Shown piece by piece: positions 29,150-43,824 of a stretch of DNA of 64,000 nt. Source of the DNA: Latrodectus hesperus (taxonomy: Eukaryota; Arthropoda; Arachnida; Araneae; Theridiidae); assembly GCA_037975125.1 (NCBI GenBank), contig CM075854.1:68843261-68907260 (forward strand), written 5' to 3'. Made by a program: the position numbers and the translations under genes. Each line of letters begins with the position of its first letter. Positions within the stretch are counted from its first letter, which is position 1. The notes beneath the pieces were generated by a model, which was not told the origin of the DNA, did no database searches, and worked only from the letters and a program-made list of their open reading frames with translations.

Positions 29150-30185
29150 TATAATAAAGATAAACTCAAATTATACATATGCCTACAAAAATAAAAGAAT
29201 TCATACAAGCACAGTAATAAAATGTTACTCTGAAATTTTTTATGTTTACGCAGCAAAAGCTAAGAATAAATTATTAAAATAAAACATTGAATAATGCATG
29301 AATAAATATTTATTTTGCAATAATTTTTTACACAGCCTCTTTTTTCACTTAAAATGCCTTTTTTTAATTTTTGAATATTTAAAAAAAGAAAGATATTCAG
29401 TCTGTTTTTTTACGCGCAATTACCTCTTTTTAATGAAGAAACTAGCTTCGCTTCCGAAGCCTCACTCGCATTCATGTCGTTTTACGTGGGATGTCTATCG
29501 ATACAAAAGTTGCATTAAAGATTTAAATAAAAATGCACATTAAGTAACAAGCGTAAAAAATACTGTGCTTTAAAAAGAGAAAACATACTTAAAACTCAAT
29601 GAGATTGCGTTTACCAGATTATCCACGACATTAAATGCATAATTAGGTATTCGAAGTACCCGTGGCATAGAGTTGCTTCTAAAAATATCTCAGCTTCAAA
29701 AGATTTGTGTATTCGTAAAGGTTTATTTTTAGAAGTTCGTTAAAGAGTTAATGTTTTACAGTCTGACTGCTTATAAGATCCTAATAAAGCAATTTGAAAA
29801 CAGCGATTTAATTTAGAAAGTTCACCCTGGAAATGACGTAATTTTCTTGTAAAGAAATAATAAAAGTACATTAGAGAGCTTTTAACAAGCTGCTTTTTTA
29901 TAAAAGTAATCTTCCAATTACATAAGAGATTAATGTGTCGTCATTTCTTGCATGAAAGAGTTCTTTTACAAGTTTTAACTTTAAAAGAGATAAATAGACC
30001 CCGAAAGTCAAAAGAGTTGGTTTTCAAAGTGAAAAATATCAAGCCCTATAAGAAACATTTTACAAATTATAGAAGTAGTTTTATACTATTCTCTATTATA
30101 AGTTCTATTGCCCACCACGCTTGGCTAACCTGATGGATAATTAATTAATGATTTAGCTTTCAGTACAAAAACTTGTATGTTCAAT
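29150..30185. other. Non-coding stretch
   Basis: No gene is recognised. The open frames at 29298-29543 and 29933-30133 are short and without known motifs. A small imperfect palindrome (GCTTCGCTTCCGAAGC) lies near 29445. Confidence 0.45.
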
Positions 30186-30190
30186 TTCCG

Positions 30191-30508
<318 letters not shown>

Positions 30509-30509
30509 T

Positions 30510-32030
30510 AATGGTTCACATAAAAGTAAAATTACACAGGCATGGTTATTAGATGTGACTACATAGCGATAAGAAATTGTATTTAATTTGAAGTAGAGGA
30601 TTATTCCAAATAACAGTATTATACTTATATCGATGTGCTATACTGTCAATTAATTTTGAAAAAGAACAGGCAAGGAGAGCCATTATTCGGGAGAAACTCA
30701 ATTAGAGTGCAGCAAAGCATTCAGGAGGTAAAGCTGGATTTCACTTCTTCAGAACCTCTCAAGCAAGATGAAGAGAGTTTAAATTTAGTGAGATCTTCCT
30801 GCAAAAGAATATGCATTGTTTTTCTGTGAGAAGAAATTACCTCTAACTGTAGTGACATAAAGGAGTAAATAAGCATCTAGTATATCATCTTTTTAAGGAT
30901 TATATGTGTTCGAAATATTTACTAATATTTCATATCAAAAAACAAGGAAACAGGGCAATCAGATTAAAGAGATATCACTCGCAATACAGATATTACCACC
31001 GTAGTATGAAATTCTACTGTGTATTTTTGAATCATAGGTATTTTAGTATTTGTTCTGAGCAAAGCAATGTCATTTATCGCTTGCATTTGGTGAATAGCAT
31101 TTCCTTGATCGTTCGATCTATCATCATATTTATGTGTTCACAACTCTCTTTCACTTATAACCGTATGGGAATGATTCACAAATGGTTAGTCATTTTTCGC
31201 ACTGAAAATCTCAATGAATATTCATTTGTATATGCTACATATATTTTTTATCACAGTAGATAAATTAATTGCTGAACTTTGTTGAAAGACATTACGACAT
31301 CTATCTCATGATATCCTTTTAGAAGAGTTTTCGCAGATATGTTTTTGGAATAGAGCTCGTGAAACTCCCTAATACTCACTCCAATTTGTGAACTTGCAGA
31401 TAAAAAATACATATCTATATCTAATATTCAACAGTTACTGGAATTGAGCCTGAAACTTTCTTCGTCGAAGAGTGGGTTTTTCCCTATGAGATACGATGTA
31501 AAAATAAATGTTGGTATTACTAATTCCTTGATATTAAAATTCATTTATGGTGAATTTGAATGCAATGTATGGCATGACATCTATATTTTCAAAGTGGGTA
31601 GTGAATCTACCATTTATATTCTTAGTGCGATCACGTATGAGGATTAAATAATATTGAATGAAAAAATGTACTATAAGAAATTCATTGGTCATAAATTTTC
31701 TTACAGCACAAAAAGATATTAACCATTCAAAACAAAATTTCTTTTTGGCATAATGACTGGACATAGCTTTTCGGGATGAAAGATCTTTAGTTCCCTATTT
31801 TCAGGTTAGTCACTAAAAAGGCATTGCCATATAGGAACATTTTTGTGTCAATCACGAGTGTATCTTATGCGTTTTAACAGAAGTTTAGACTGTCTGCTAA
31901 ATTTTGATGATGATACAAAAGATGATACAAAATTTCATCGTCTTTCTTCAATACACGTAAATAAGGTTACAGCAATAAATTACGAACTGCGTATTTCTAC
32001 CAACCTAAGCCTATGAATGCAATGAATCGC
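30510..32030. other. Stretch with unrecognised open frames
   Basis: Plus-strand open frames at 30635-30829, 30904-31263 (119 codons) and 31444-31647 lie in succession with a slightly less AT-biased composition. None shows a domain, signal peptide or family motif that I recognise, and I see no consistent splice structure linking them. They may be chance frames or remnants of a repeat too decayed to name. Confidence 0.35.
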
Positions 32031-32034
32031 CTAG

Positions 32035-32112
32035 TAATTTGAACCCTGGTCAAGTAATAAGATCGACACCTGATCTGGCACCCCTCCTCTCTAAGCTACA
32101 CCAGCAGAGGGA
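32035..32112 (-). mobile_element. Possible SINE head fragment
   Basis: Read on the minus strand, the segment GTGCCAGATCAGGTGTCG...ACCAGGGTTCAAATTAC resembles a tRNA-like head ending in a B box (GGGTTCAAAT). It is short and degenerate, and other explanations are possible. Confidence 0.35.
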
Positions 32113-32696
32113 CATTGGATTACTATGAAGCTTTTATCATTTATAGAACTTCTCAGAATGAAGTTTTTACTTGGAACAGTTACAGAATTCGTTGTTTTCC
32201 AGTCACGAAAACACCTTTCATCATCACTCATAGTAGTCTTTCTGTAAATAAAGAATACGAGTTATGTGTGCTGTTTAAATTCGATTGGAACGAATGAAGA
32301 ATATTTTCTCTGGTTGGACGTGAAATTCATAAATATAGAAATCAAAATAATATTTTATATATAGAAATTAGAAAAAAAAACATTCATAAAATATATTCAA
32401 AGCACAAGCTGTTATCCCCATAATTCAAAATAACATTGCATGCTTTGGAGAGAATAAGTATTAAAGAAGGAATAAATAACTGAATTAAACGGAGAAAAAT
32501 ATAATGGGAAACATCATGCACTCCATGACAATGTATACACATTTTTTACTAAGATCTTTATGCTACATAATGCAATTGGTTAACTTAATAACCATATTTG
32601 TATTGCTTATGATGGATCTAGTATTTGCTACAGGTCAAAGTCATCCATCTAAACAAGTTTCAGCTTCTCGTGTGACAGTGTTATTGATGAGGATAT

Positions 32697-32769
32697 AGTT
32701 TGTTCGGTTTAAGCAAATATGATGTGTTGTCACTCAAAAGACGGTTATGTTTACTTACCGAACAAACTC
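32697..32769. repeat. Small inverted repeat, mariner-TIR-like
   Basis: AGTTTGTTCGGT at 32697-32708 is the exact inverse of ACCGAACAAACT at 32758-32769, enclosing about 49 bases. The right arm and its inner flank share the 15-mer TTACTTACCGAACAA with the right terminus of the mariner MITE at 13914-14124. It may be a very small derivative of that family. Confidence 0.45.
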
Positions 32770-32779
32770 AGAATAATAG

Positions 32780-35040
32780 TAGCAATTTCTTAGCAGTTTA
32801 AGCCAAATCGATACTTATTTTCATTCTTTTCTTTTGAAGACCCATATTAAATAACTTATTGAATGAAGCGCTGTTAGTTTTGGTCTCATCCTATTATTAT
32901 TCAATGGTGAGGGAAATTATACAAAATAAAACTGGTATGATCTGTAAATGCTTGTATGCAGTGCGTGGATTAGTAAAAATGTTTATATCTTGTTATCTTG
33001 TGATGAAAAAAGAACCAGTTTTTATATGTAGTTATTCGTTACAAGGAAAGATTCTAAGAAAAATTTATTTAAAAAAAAAAACATTTTTCCCGACAAAAAT
33101 GCCTTAACTGCATTAAAAATTAGTTACAAATTAAGAAAATTTTCATAAATAAAAAAATTACAATTAAGTTTAATTATATATAGCAGAAATATTGTGCCGA
33201 AATATCTTTAATTTTATTTTTTTTATTTTTAAGCTGTATTTTAATTTTCTAAACATTCATTGGACAAAGTAATAATTCTGTAAACATATGGAAAAAGAAA
33301 TTTAGCAATGCTTTTGACAATAACGATCATAAGTATAATCAGTCTAAATAAGTATAATCAGATTTATACTTATTTAGACATTTTCTTCGAATAGTAATTG
33401 AAATAGTATTTTTGCTATACAAAAATATTTATAATTTTATATAGGAATAGAAATTACAACTTCTTAAATTAATGTTGCTGCAATAATTGATGATCAATTC
33501 ATCGTACCTAACAGTTTATCCTTCACCATGCCAAGAATTTTTAGAAAACTATTAGATTGAGAATTATCCAGTGCCTTTATCTCATTTTCAAGAAATTCAA
33601 TTTACTGAAGATCCTTACGAAATTACTGGTTTCAATTATCTGCAAAGTTTCTCTGAAAAGCTATCAAGTAATAAGATAAGCACAATGAGGGCTCTGTTGT
33701 GTAAAGATTGATTTAAACTCTATGCTAATGGGAGTTTCCTGTTCCCTTTAATATTTCACAAGATTCAGTATCTATAGATCCATTAAGAAAATGCAGTTGT
33801 TTTTATCGGAAAAAGTTGTTTTAAAATGCATTTCAAATTATAGTGTTGTATCAAAACTCACCATAAATTTCTTATTAAAATTTTATTTTTCTCTTAAAGA
33901 ACAGTAAAAATATTTGAGTCTATTATAAATCTTAATCGCTAAGGCTTAAGAAATAAGGATGCAGTCTAATCTACATTTATGATCTTACTAAAGAGTTTTG
34001 CTTTAATATATATTCATCCTTAGCATTTTTTAAAATAACTGCGCGCGCGTAAATATATTTATGCTTTAAAGGCCAATTATATTGGTATATTTCTTGAAAA
34101 TTCATTTAAACGAAATCTACAACATATAAAAATAATGAAGAAATAATAACCTACATCTACAGGTGAGAGTTTTTTTAATTATTTTTTCAAATATATGCGC
34201 CCGATTTAGAAGAAATTGTTTTAAAAAATACGCTTTTATATTCTAATAGTAATGCAGCCCTCTTTTAAAATTTAAACATAATTTCAGTTCTACTGTTTCA
34301 AAGATAATATATTTGAATACATGAGAATATTTTACACATGCATGTTTCTAATTTTATAAAAAGCTATTTTTTTAAAAAAATTTACTTCATTGTAATATAA
34401 ATACATATCTGTTATTAAGATCATGTAAAATCGCTTAAATTTGAAATTTTCTAATATTCAGCTGCTTATATTTGACTTCTATTTATATTCAGTTAAGACC
34501 CTATTTATTAATATTAACTAAAAATAAATAAGCGATGACTCACTTTTTTGAGAAAAGTTTTCCATTACAGTTTCATTGAATTTGTTCTATTTGGAAAATA
34601 TGTTTAAAAATTATCAATGCAAGCAACCGTTCATTTAAAACATTTTTCTTAAATTCGAACTATTTGACCAAGCGAATGATGTTCGCTTAATTGATACGAT
34701 TCTATATGATCACAGGATTTGTGATGTTGTGAGTGTTTTGAAATGTGTGTGGGGAAAGGCAAATAAAGAAGAATATTTATAAAAATAAATTATTTTTATC
34801 CCTAACTTTTCATAATAACGGAGAATCATAAAAATCCTCTTTTTATTTGGCACTGTGTAATGGATATCTCAAGTGCTGAAACATTTTGTAACTTTTAACT
34901 ATCTACAGTATTTTATTTTCTGGGATATTTTTTCATTGAAAAAGCGAAATAGTATTTACGGGTCACTAGTTATAAACTATGGAAAACTTACGAGTATTTT
35001 CACTCGGACAAATAGGCATGAAGAAACCAAAGGCGAAAAA
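32780..35040. other. AT-rich non-coding stretch
   Basis: No gene is recognised. It contains the hairpin at 33342-33379 and a GCGCGCGC run near 34042. Open frames at 32859-33107 and 34873-35097 are short and unrecognised; the latter runs into the transposon that begins at 35043. Confidence 0.5.
33342..33379. repeat. 16-bp perfect hairpin
   Basis: GTCTAAATAAGTATAA (33342-33357) pairs exactly with TTATACTTATTTAGAC (33364-33379) around a 6-base loop. The unit AAGTATAATCAG occurs twice, at about 33331 and 33350, so a local duplication preceded or accompanied the inversion. Confidence 0.8.
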
Positions 35041-35042
35041 TA

Positions 35043-35185
35043 CAGGGTGATCTTTTTTAAAGTGACAGTGTTTGGAGCGTCCTGTAGCGCGATCTAATAG
35101 CCGAAATGGCACCAAACTTGGTATTTAGACTAATCAAGACAAGGGAAAAAGGATTCCGTGAAAAAAAAATTTAGTCCCAAAAATC
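35043..35185 (+). repeat. Left long terminal inverted repeat
   Basis: Inverse of about 35688-35829 with few mismatches in the outer 105 bp, then small gaps in A-rich sequence. Confidence 0.9.
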
Positions 35186-35293
35186 AATGCTAGGGCATTT
35201 TATGGAGCTTTGCAATTGTATATAATGTGAGAAAAGAAAAATACTAACATATACAATCATACACAGTTAAATTATTAATGTTTATTTATTATA

Positions 35294-35464
35294 TTAACTT
35301 CCCCGGTGAGGAATTAGACCACATTCATTGTGAGCACCGTTCTCGGAAATAACACTGTGCATTCTGCGCACAGCGTTCTCCACAGCCGAACGTAACGTAT
35401 CACGAGGAATATTCCGCATCGTCTTTGTTATGTTATCCTTTAGAATAGGGAAATTTGATACTCC
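35294..35464 (-). pseudogene. Transposase C-terminal remnant
   Basis: The minus strand from 35464 to the TAA at 35294-35296 is open. It contains LKDNITKTMRNIPRDTLRSA, then VRRMHSVI and SENGAHNE. This matches the C-terminal tail of Tc1/mariner-superfamily transposases of arthropods as I know it: a helical segment ending in an NGAH- or NGGH-type motif just before the stop. All catalytic domains are missing. Confidence 0.7.
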
Positions 35465-35687
35465 ACCAACATGAGCGCACGTTCCGGTAACGTGAGAGGC
35501 ATGGCACCTGAAGCTCGTTTACTTCAGCTGAGATTATTTGTCGGAGCTGTCTACTACTTGCTTTTATATCCGCTATTACTGGCACTGTCATCGCACAACA
35601 TTTGCATTTTGTTAACTTTGATACCCGTGTTTTATGCAAATTCTCGTTTTTGTAAGCGACAGCAGCGCCATAGAATGATCTAGCGGT

Positions 35688-35829
35688 GACTTTTGGAACT
35701 AAACATTTTTCTTTACGGAATTTTTTCTCGTGTTTTGATTAGTCTAAATACCAAGTTTGGTGTCATTTCGGCTATTAGATCGCGCTACAGGACGTTCCAA
35801 ACACTGTCACTTTAAAAAAGATCATCCTG
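35688..35829 (-). repeat. Right long terminal inverted repeat
   Basis: Inverse of the left arm. It ends at ...GATCATCCTG followed by the TA target site. Confidence 0.9.
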
Positions 35830-35834
35830 TATTT

Positions 35835-37865
35835 CGTTGTTCAACAGCGGTTAAAGTAAGATCACTTTTTCTTCTAAGAGTCTTCTCATTACAGGCTCAA
35901 GGCATACCCAAATGTTAGCTAGAAGCATAAAAAGCAAATAACGATATCGAAAATAATAACAATCAATTCACTGATCACTTTATGAACCTGTGTTAGATTA
36001 TTCATGAATTGGTCTCATTACATAGAAAAATGTGTTTTTAGACTGTAAATATAAAAAATAATTTATTTTTCTTAAATCGTAACCATAAAAGATTGAATGC
36101 TGCATTTCACTACAATTTTGACCTCATAGTTTTGTTTATTTAAAGTATATCTTTGTGTTTTCAATCAATATATATAAAAAATATAAAACCCTACATATTA
36201 ATACGTTGGCAAAGTTTCCTTATAAATCTACGTTTACTTCAAAGAAAAAGATATGAAATAAATGCAATCATCTTCATTTTATGCCAAATTTGTTATCAAA
36301 GTTTTGCAATAGCAAACAAAGAAAATTTAGAATTTTTTCTAAAATTGAAATTAATTTTACGAAAATGAATGCAAATGAAGCAAAAACCCAAAATAGTTTT
36401 ACAAATTTATATTTATATGTTAATTCAAAAGATAAAATGTAGGAAATATTTATAATGTTTTTTAGCGAAAAATTAATTTAATTTTATAATTTTATTTCAA
36501 AAAATATTTTTTAAACTTTCAGAATTACTCATCAGAGTTTCTAAAATAATTTTCTGACAAAGCTCTTATTTTGAGAATTTTGTTTCCTTTATATTCAATT
36601 GATTTTCAGCAGTTAAATAATAGAAATGTCAGTTGTTAAATTACTTCAACACACAGTCATAGTCTATTCTTCAATTTCTAAAAACTGCATACGATCCATA
36701 TCATTTTGACCATATAAAAAATTCAGAATAGTTTGAAACGATTTCTCAATAGATTTCATTTTTTAAAGTAAATGATGAAAAATAATTTTAATTCATTATT
36801 TCTACATTATGAAGATCCACCACATTTAACGTATGAACCATTTTACAGCCCAGAACTAAATTAGGATAAGAATTCTTGCAACAGACTTTCGAATTATTTT
36901 TAAAACTATCTTGTTAAACCTGTCTATAGTTGTAAATCTCAAAGTCAGTAATTTTCTTCATATTAATTTACTTTTAATAAGTAGGTTAAAAAATTAAAAA
37001 ATTTTGATATTATTGTCTTAAATTTGTTATTATATAGTACCCTTTTTGTACATTCTGGCCGTGTGTGATATTTCTTGGCGCACAGGGAGGTATTTTTGTT
37101 TTTCCAAATAAAAAGTGTCTTAAACGTTGTTTGTGATAGAATAATTTGAAATAAATAAGAAACATAAAAAATGCTGTTTAGTAATCTTAACATTAGTAAT
37201 AAAAATTAAAAAACGCATCTCAAAATTTCACTTATTTTCATATCATTTTCTGAAAATGAATGCATAAGAAGCAATAAACTAGACAGAAACATAAAAGAAA
37301 AAAATTTGTTTCCGGGAGGAAAATTGAAATTTTTTTAAAAAATTGAAGAATCGTATGTATTTAAATAAAAAACATCGCATTTAAATAAAAAATAAATATT
37401 AAAAAGTATTTATTCTTTAAATAAAGATAATATGGAAGTATTTTTCGTGACAAAGGTGTTTATTATACTATTTAGGTGCGTTTAAATGATTTTTAACAAT
37501 TGAAAATTGCAGTTTACAAGTTACATACCCAATAAAGCGGCATTAAGAAAGTTTCAGAAAATTTAAACAAACCTTATTCTTTTTTAATTTAAAAATAGAA
37601 TTTACTGATTCACACCTTTACTGCAGAAAAGATTGTTTTTCTAAAATTCACACCAATACTTTCAGCATGTCATTAAATACAATATTTTAATTTGATATTT
37701 TTAAGAATTATATGCATAAGCTCAATTTCATTAAGTAATATGCATCAACGAATAAAATGTAAAATTATTTTAACAGAGCTTGCACTATTGTAAGCATCTA
37801 TAATAGATAAATATAAGTTGCTGTTCATATCAGTAGTACCTCATCTTTTATATTGAAAACATAAT
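35835..37865. other. AT-rich non-coding stretch
   Basis: No gene or mobile element is recognised. Open frames at 36153-36368 (+) and 36963-37193 (-) are short and unrecognised. Confidence 0.5.
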
Positions 37866-37869
37866 AAAG

Positions 37870-38350
37870 CTATCTCCTTTACAGCTATTGAAACTGAAAA
37901 CTACCGTGGAAGGAAACCACAAGAAAGCAGTTTCACAAAGACTCGATTAAAGATTTCGCCTCCTCATGTGCAAGATTATCAGCGGCAGCAATCTTTGCCC
38001 AGCCTTTCCGATTCTAGGAGATCATAAAAGGAGTTAGTGGAAATTATGGATAATTGCTTCATAAAGCGAGAATATTAGCTCTCTGGCTCAAAAAATGCGA
38101 AGGTATGCTTTCAAGGAGAAGTCTCATATTGAATACTTTTAAGCTTCCTGACATTCTCCTGATAATCAGCCGTTGAAAGCTCATTCAGAAGAAATGAGTG
38201 GAGGTTGGAAAGCTTTCACCCGTTGACAACAAAGGAAAATGCAGCCTCTCTTCTCAGCGTTTACGACAATACGGAGAAGATTCCCAAGTAATGCAATCAG
38301 GACACACACTTAACACTGGTTTTTTAGGAAATAAAGAGGGAGAGTCTTGA
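37870..38350. other. Higher-complexity non-coding block
   Basis: A compositionally balanced patch between AT-rich flanks, with no open frame of note except the unrecognised 38254-38454 (-). No transposon termini or tRNA boxes are seen. Candidate conserved non-coding DNA. Confidence 0.3.
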
Positions 38351-38561
38351 AAGGAAATGAATTGAGCATACCTCAGGTTAGGTGAATAATTAATGCTTGT
38401 TTGCAATAAAAGGAATTGAAATAAAATATTTACAACAAATATTTTGTAACTCATAATTAATTAAAGTAACACAGCTGGAATAAACAAAAGAATACTGAGA
38501 ATACATGCATTTTTTGATTTTAAAATCTTTATTTTAAATTTAATATTTATCAGTATGTATA

Positions 38562-38653
<92 letters not shown>
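38562..38653. repeat. (TA)n microsatellite
   Basis: About 46 TA units with one interruption (TATTTATA near 38585). The Tyr-Ile repeat frame at 38540-38728 is its translation. Confidence 0.98.
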
Positions 38654-38655
<2 letters not shown>

Positions 38656-39656
38656 CAAATAATGATAAAATAGAAAAATGTAGTAGTTCATAAAACCAAA
38701 AAGATTTTAGAACAGCATGGTTATTCATAATATTGATTACATCATATTTATGGGATATATTTTTATAAAATTGTTCCGAGAATAATCTACTTCCATAAGT
38801 CTACTATATTTCATTTAAAAGACATTATTGCTTCTTCAACTTAAAAATTTAAGTTCGCAGATTTCATATAATAAACTCGAAAATCAATTTTCAACAAATT
38901 TAATTTTAATTACATATTTAAAGCTTATAATAATTTGTTTTATAGCTAAACATTATTTTTCTTACGTATATATAAACACATTTTATACACAAATAAATTA
39001 AATCCAAAAGCTGCTGTAAGTAATGAAATTTCGATCTAAGAAGAAATTAAAAAATTTCACAGAAATCGTTTCAACAATTTTCCATGGTTTTAATTCATTG
39101 TCTCTTTACAGGGTTGAAATCTATGCGGTAATTCTTCCTTAAAATGTCTATGCATTTTGTGTTTCATCATCACTCTGATGGTAACTAATAATAAGCTATT
39201 ATTGGTAATTCGAAATTAAAACATTGAAAATTACTTGAAAAATGATTAGATTTTTCAACACATTTTTCACATAAAAATACAATTAAAGTTTAATATGATG
39301 AAAAAAATATAGATCACCATTGAAGTATTATTCTAAGAATTTGAATCGAATGGATATGAAACAATAGGAATACAAAAAATAATTATTATACAAGGATTAT
39401 AGCAGTGAAACTGAAATGACTAGTGTGTGACTGGAGTTAAGCCAAAATGTTACTTCAGTTGGAAGAATAAAACTATCCTATCCAAAATTACATATGATGC
39501 TTCGAACAAATATATTGTGTGTTCATAAAAATTTATTTTTATTAACTCAAACTCATTGAAATTCCTTAGTATAAATGCTAACGAATAAAGTAAGCAAGCT
39601 ATATTTTTTATTAAAATGATAGTTTTAGGGTTATGTTAGTTTTTGATATAAAAATG

Positions 39657-40031
<375 letters not shown>

Positions 40032-40034
40032 AAT

Positions 40035-41135
40035 ATAGTGGGAAACCTAGACATCTAAGTGAAAGTTTTCAGCTATTTAGATTCATGAGAAATTCTAACT
40101 CTCGTGTATATTATTTCCTCAATAGAATATTTAAAAATTTCCTCTTATCTTCTCATTTAAAAGGAGAAATTTAAATTTGAATTTTCTTTTCCATTCTTTA
40201 TAAGCTAACACCTTTTAGAAAGATAAACAACGTAACTTTTCACTTTCAAAGAGATTATGCCTGATTGAACACTTTTCAATGGAGCTTACATGCCTCTAGG
40301 TGTACTTGAAAAGTTTGCAAACACACACTATTTACAAAATTAAACAGCTCTTAAAATTGTTTCTTATGGGATCCATTTTTCCAAACCTATATCGTGTTGT
40401 CTCCTACTGAAATACAGAAGAGCAATTTTATTTTTCACAACAATTTCTTCCGAACTATAATGAATGTTTAAGTCGAATACTTTAAGAAACCATTGGATAT
40501 TAGTTTGTAATAATGCAGATTTCATCTGTAAAATAATTGACTTTTAATAAATTTGTTTTGTGTGGGATTCAACATTTAATCTCCTTATAGCGCCTTAGGC
40601 ATATAATTAGAATTGATGTAAAACAATTTTAGCTTTTGTATATTTATATACAGAAATTTATCGTTTTTATTCATAAGCGTAAACTTCATTAAAGTTATTT
40701 TGAGGAAATATTTAACTGTATGTTACATTGTAAAATAGTTTTACTCTCGAAGAAAACTATGAAAATTTAATACAAATGTATATTAAAACAAAATTTAAAA
40801 AATAAATGTGCGTACAATTGATAAGTATTGATTTTTGTAAGAGTTCGGAAGAAAAAGCTTACGTTTCTTCCAATATATAAAAAAAGAAATAAAATACAAA
40901 ATTTTATTTCAGACATTTTTAAAGCATATCTTGCGATTTTAGCAATCACACTTGAAGGATAAGTTTCGTAAAATATGCACATAAAATACTCTATTTATCA
41001 CAGAATATACTTGCGAGTCGATCTATACAATAGGTTGTGACTTTAATAATAGATACAATATGTTGTGACTTTCAGTATAAAAAATCTACTTATCTTTTAA
41101 TTAAAAACGTGATTTAGAGAATAAGGATATTTACT
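40035..41135. other. AT-rich non-coding stretch
   Basis: No gene is recognised. The frame at 40767-40982 (-) is short and unrecognised. TACAATATGTTGTGACTTT-like sequence is repeated imperfectly near 41030 and 41045. Confidence 0.45.
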
Positions 41136-41136
41136 G

Positions 41137-41344
41137 TTGGGTTGTTTGGAAAGTAATTTCGTTTTTCCTACATGGATCAGCTTTTTACTAGTAAAAACCA
41201 ACCACTTTATGACTGTGCAATCATGCTACTACCAGAAAGATGGTAAAAGCTATTGGACTAGATAATGTGCAATGCAATACAATACTTTTTTGCTGCACGT
41301 TTTTTATTTTCATGAAAAACGAAATGACTTTCCGAAGAACCCAA
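41137..41344 (+). mobile_element. Mariner-derived MITE, copy 2
   Basis: A 208-bp relative of the element at 13914-14124. Its termini are inverted repeats of about 30 bp (left starts TTGGGTTGTTTGGAAAG; right is the inverse of TTGGGTTCTTCGGAAAG). The right flank is TA; the left flank is TG, probably a mutated TA. The interior aligns end to end with copy 1, including TTTTACTAGTAAAA. The plus strand at 41230-41250 reads LPERW, stop, K, the conserved mariner C-terminal motif with Gln changed to TAA. Confidence 0.88.
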
Positions 41345-41349
41345 TATTT

Positions 41350-43822
<2,473 letters not shown>

Positions 43823-43824
43823 GT

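Larger units (their letters stand above)
35043..35829 (-). mobile_element. Non-autonomous Tc1/mariner-type element with long TIRs
   Basis: A 787-bp element flanked by TA on both sides (35041-35042 and 35830-35831). Its terminal inverted repeats are about 140 bp: left about 35043-35185 (starts CAGGGTGATC), right about 35688-35829. The outer 105 bp differ at only a handful of positions, several of which read G in the left arm against A in the inverted right arm. The interior carries a minus-strand remnant of a transposase C-terminus. The transposase body is missing, so the element is an internal-deletion derivative. Open frames at 35433-35639 (-) and 35471-35683 (+) lie inside it and are not independent genes. 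Confidence 0.9.

Noticed and set aside
32504..32698. Secreted small protein with a hydrophobic N-terminus
   Set aside because: The hydrophobic run fits AT-rich codon chance, there is no clear cleavage site or mature domain, and no splice partner was found.
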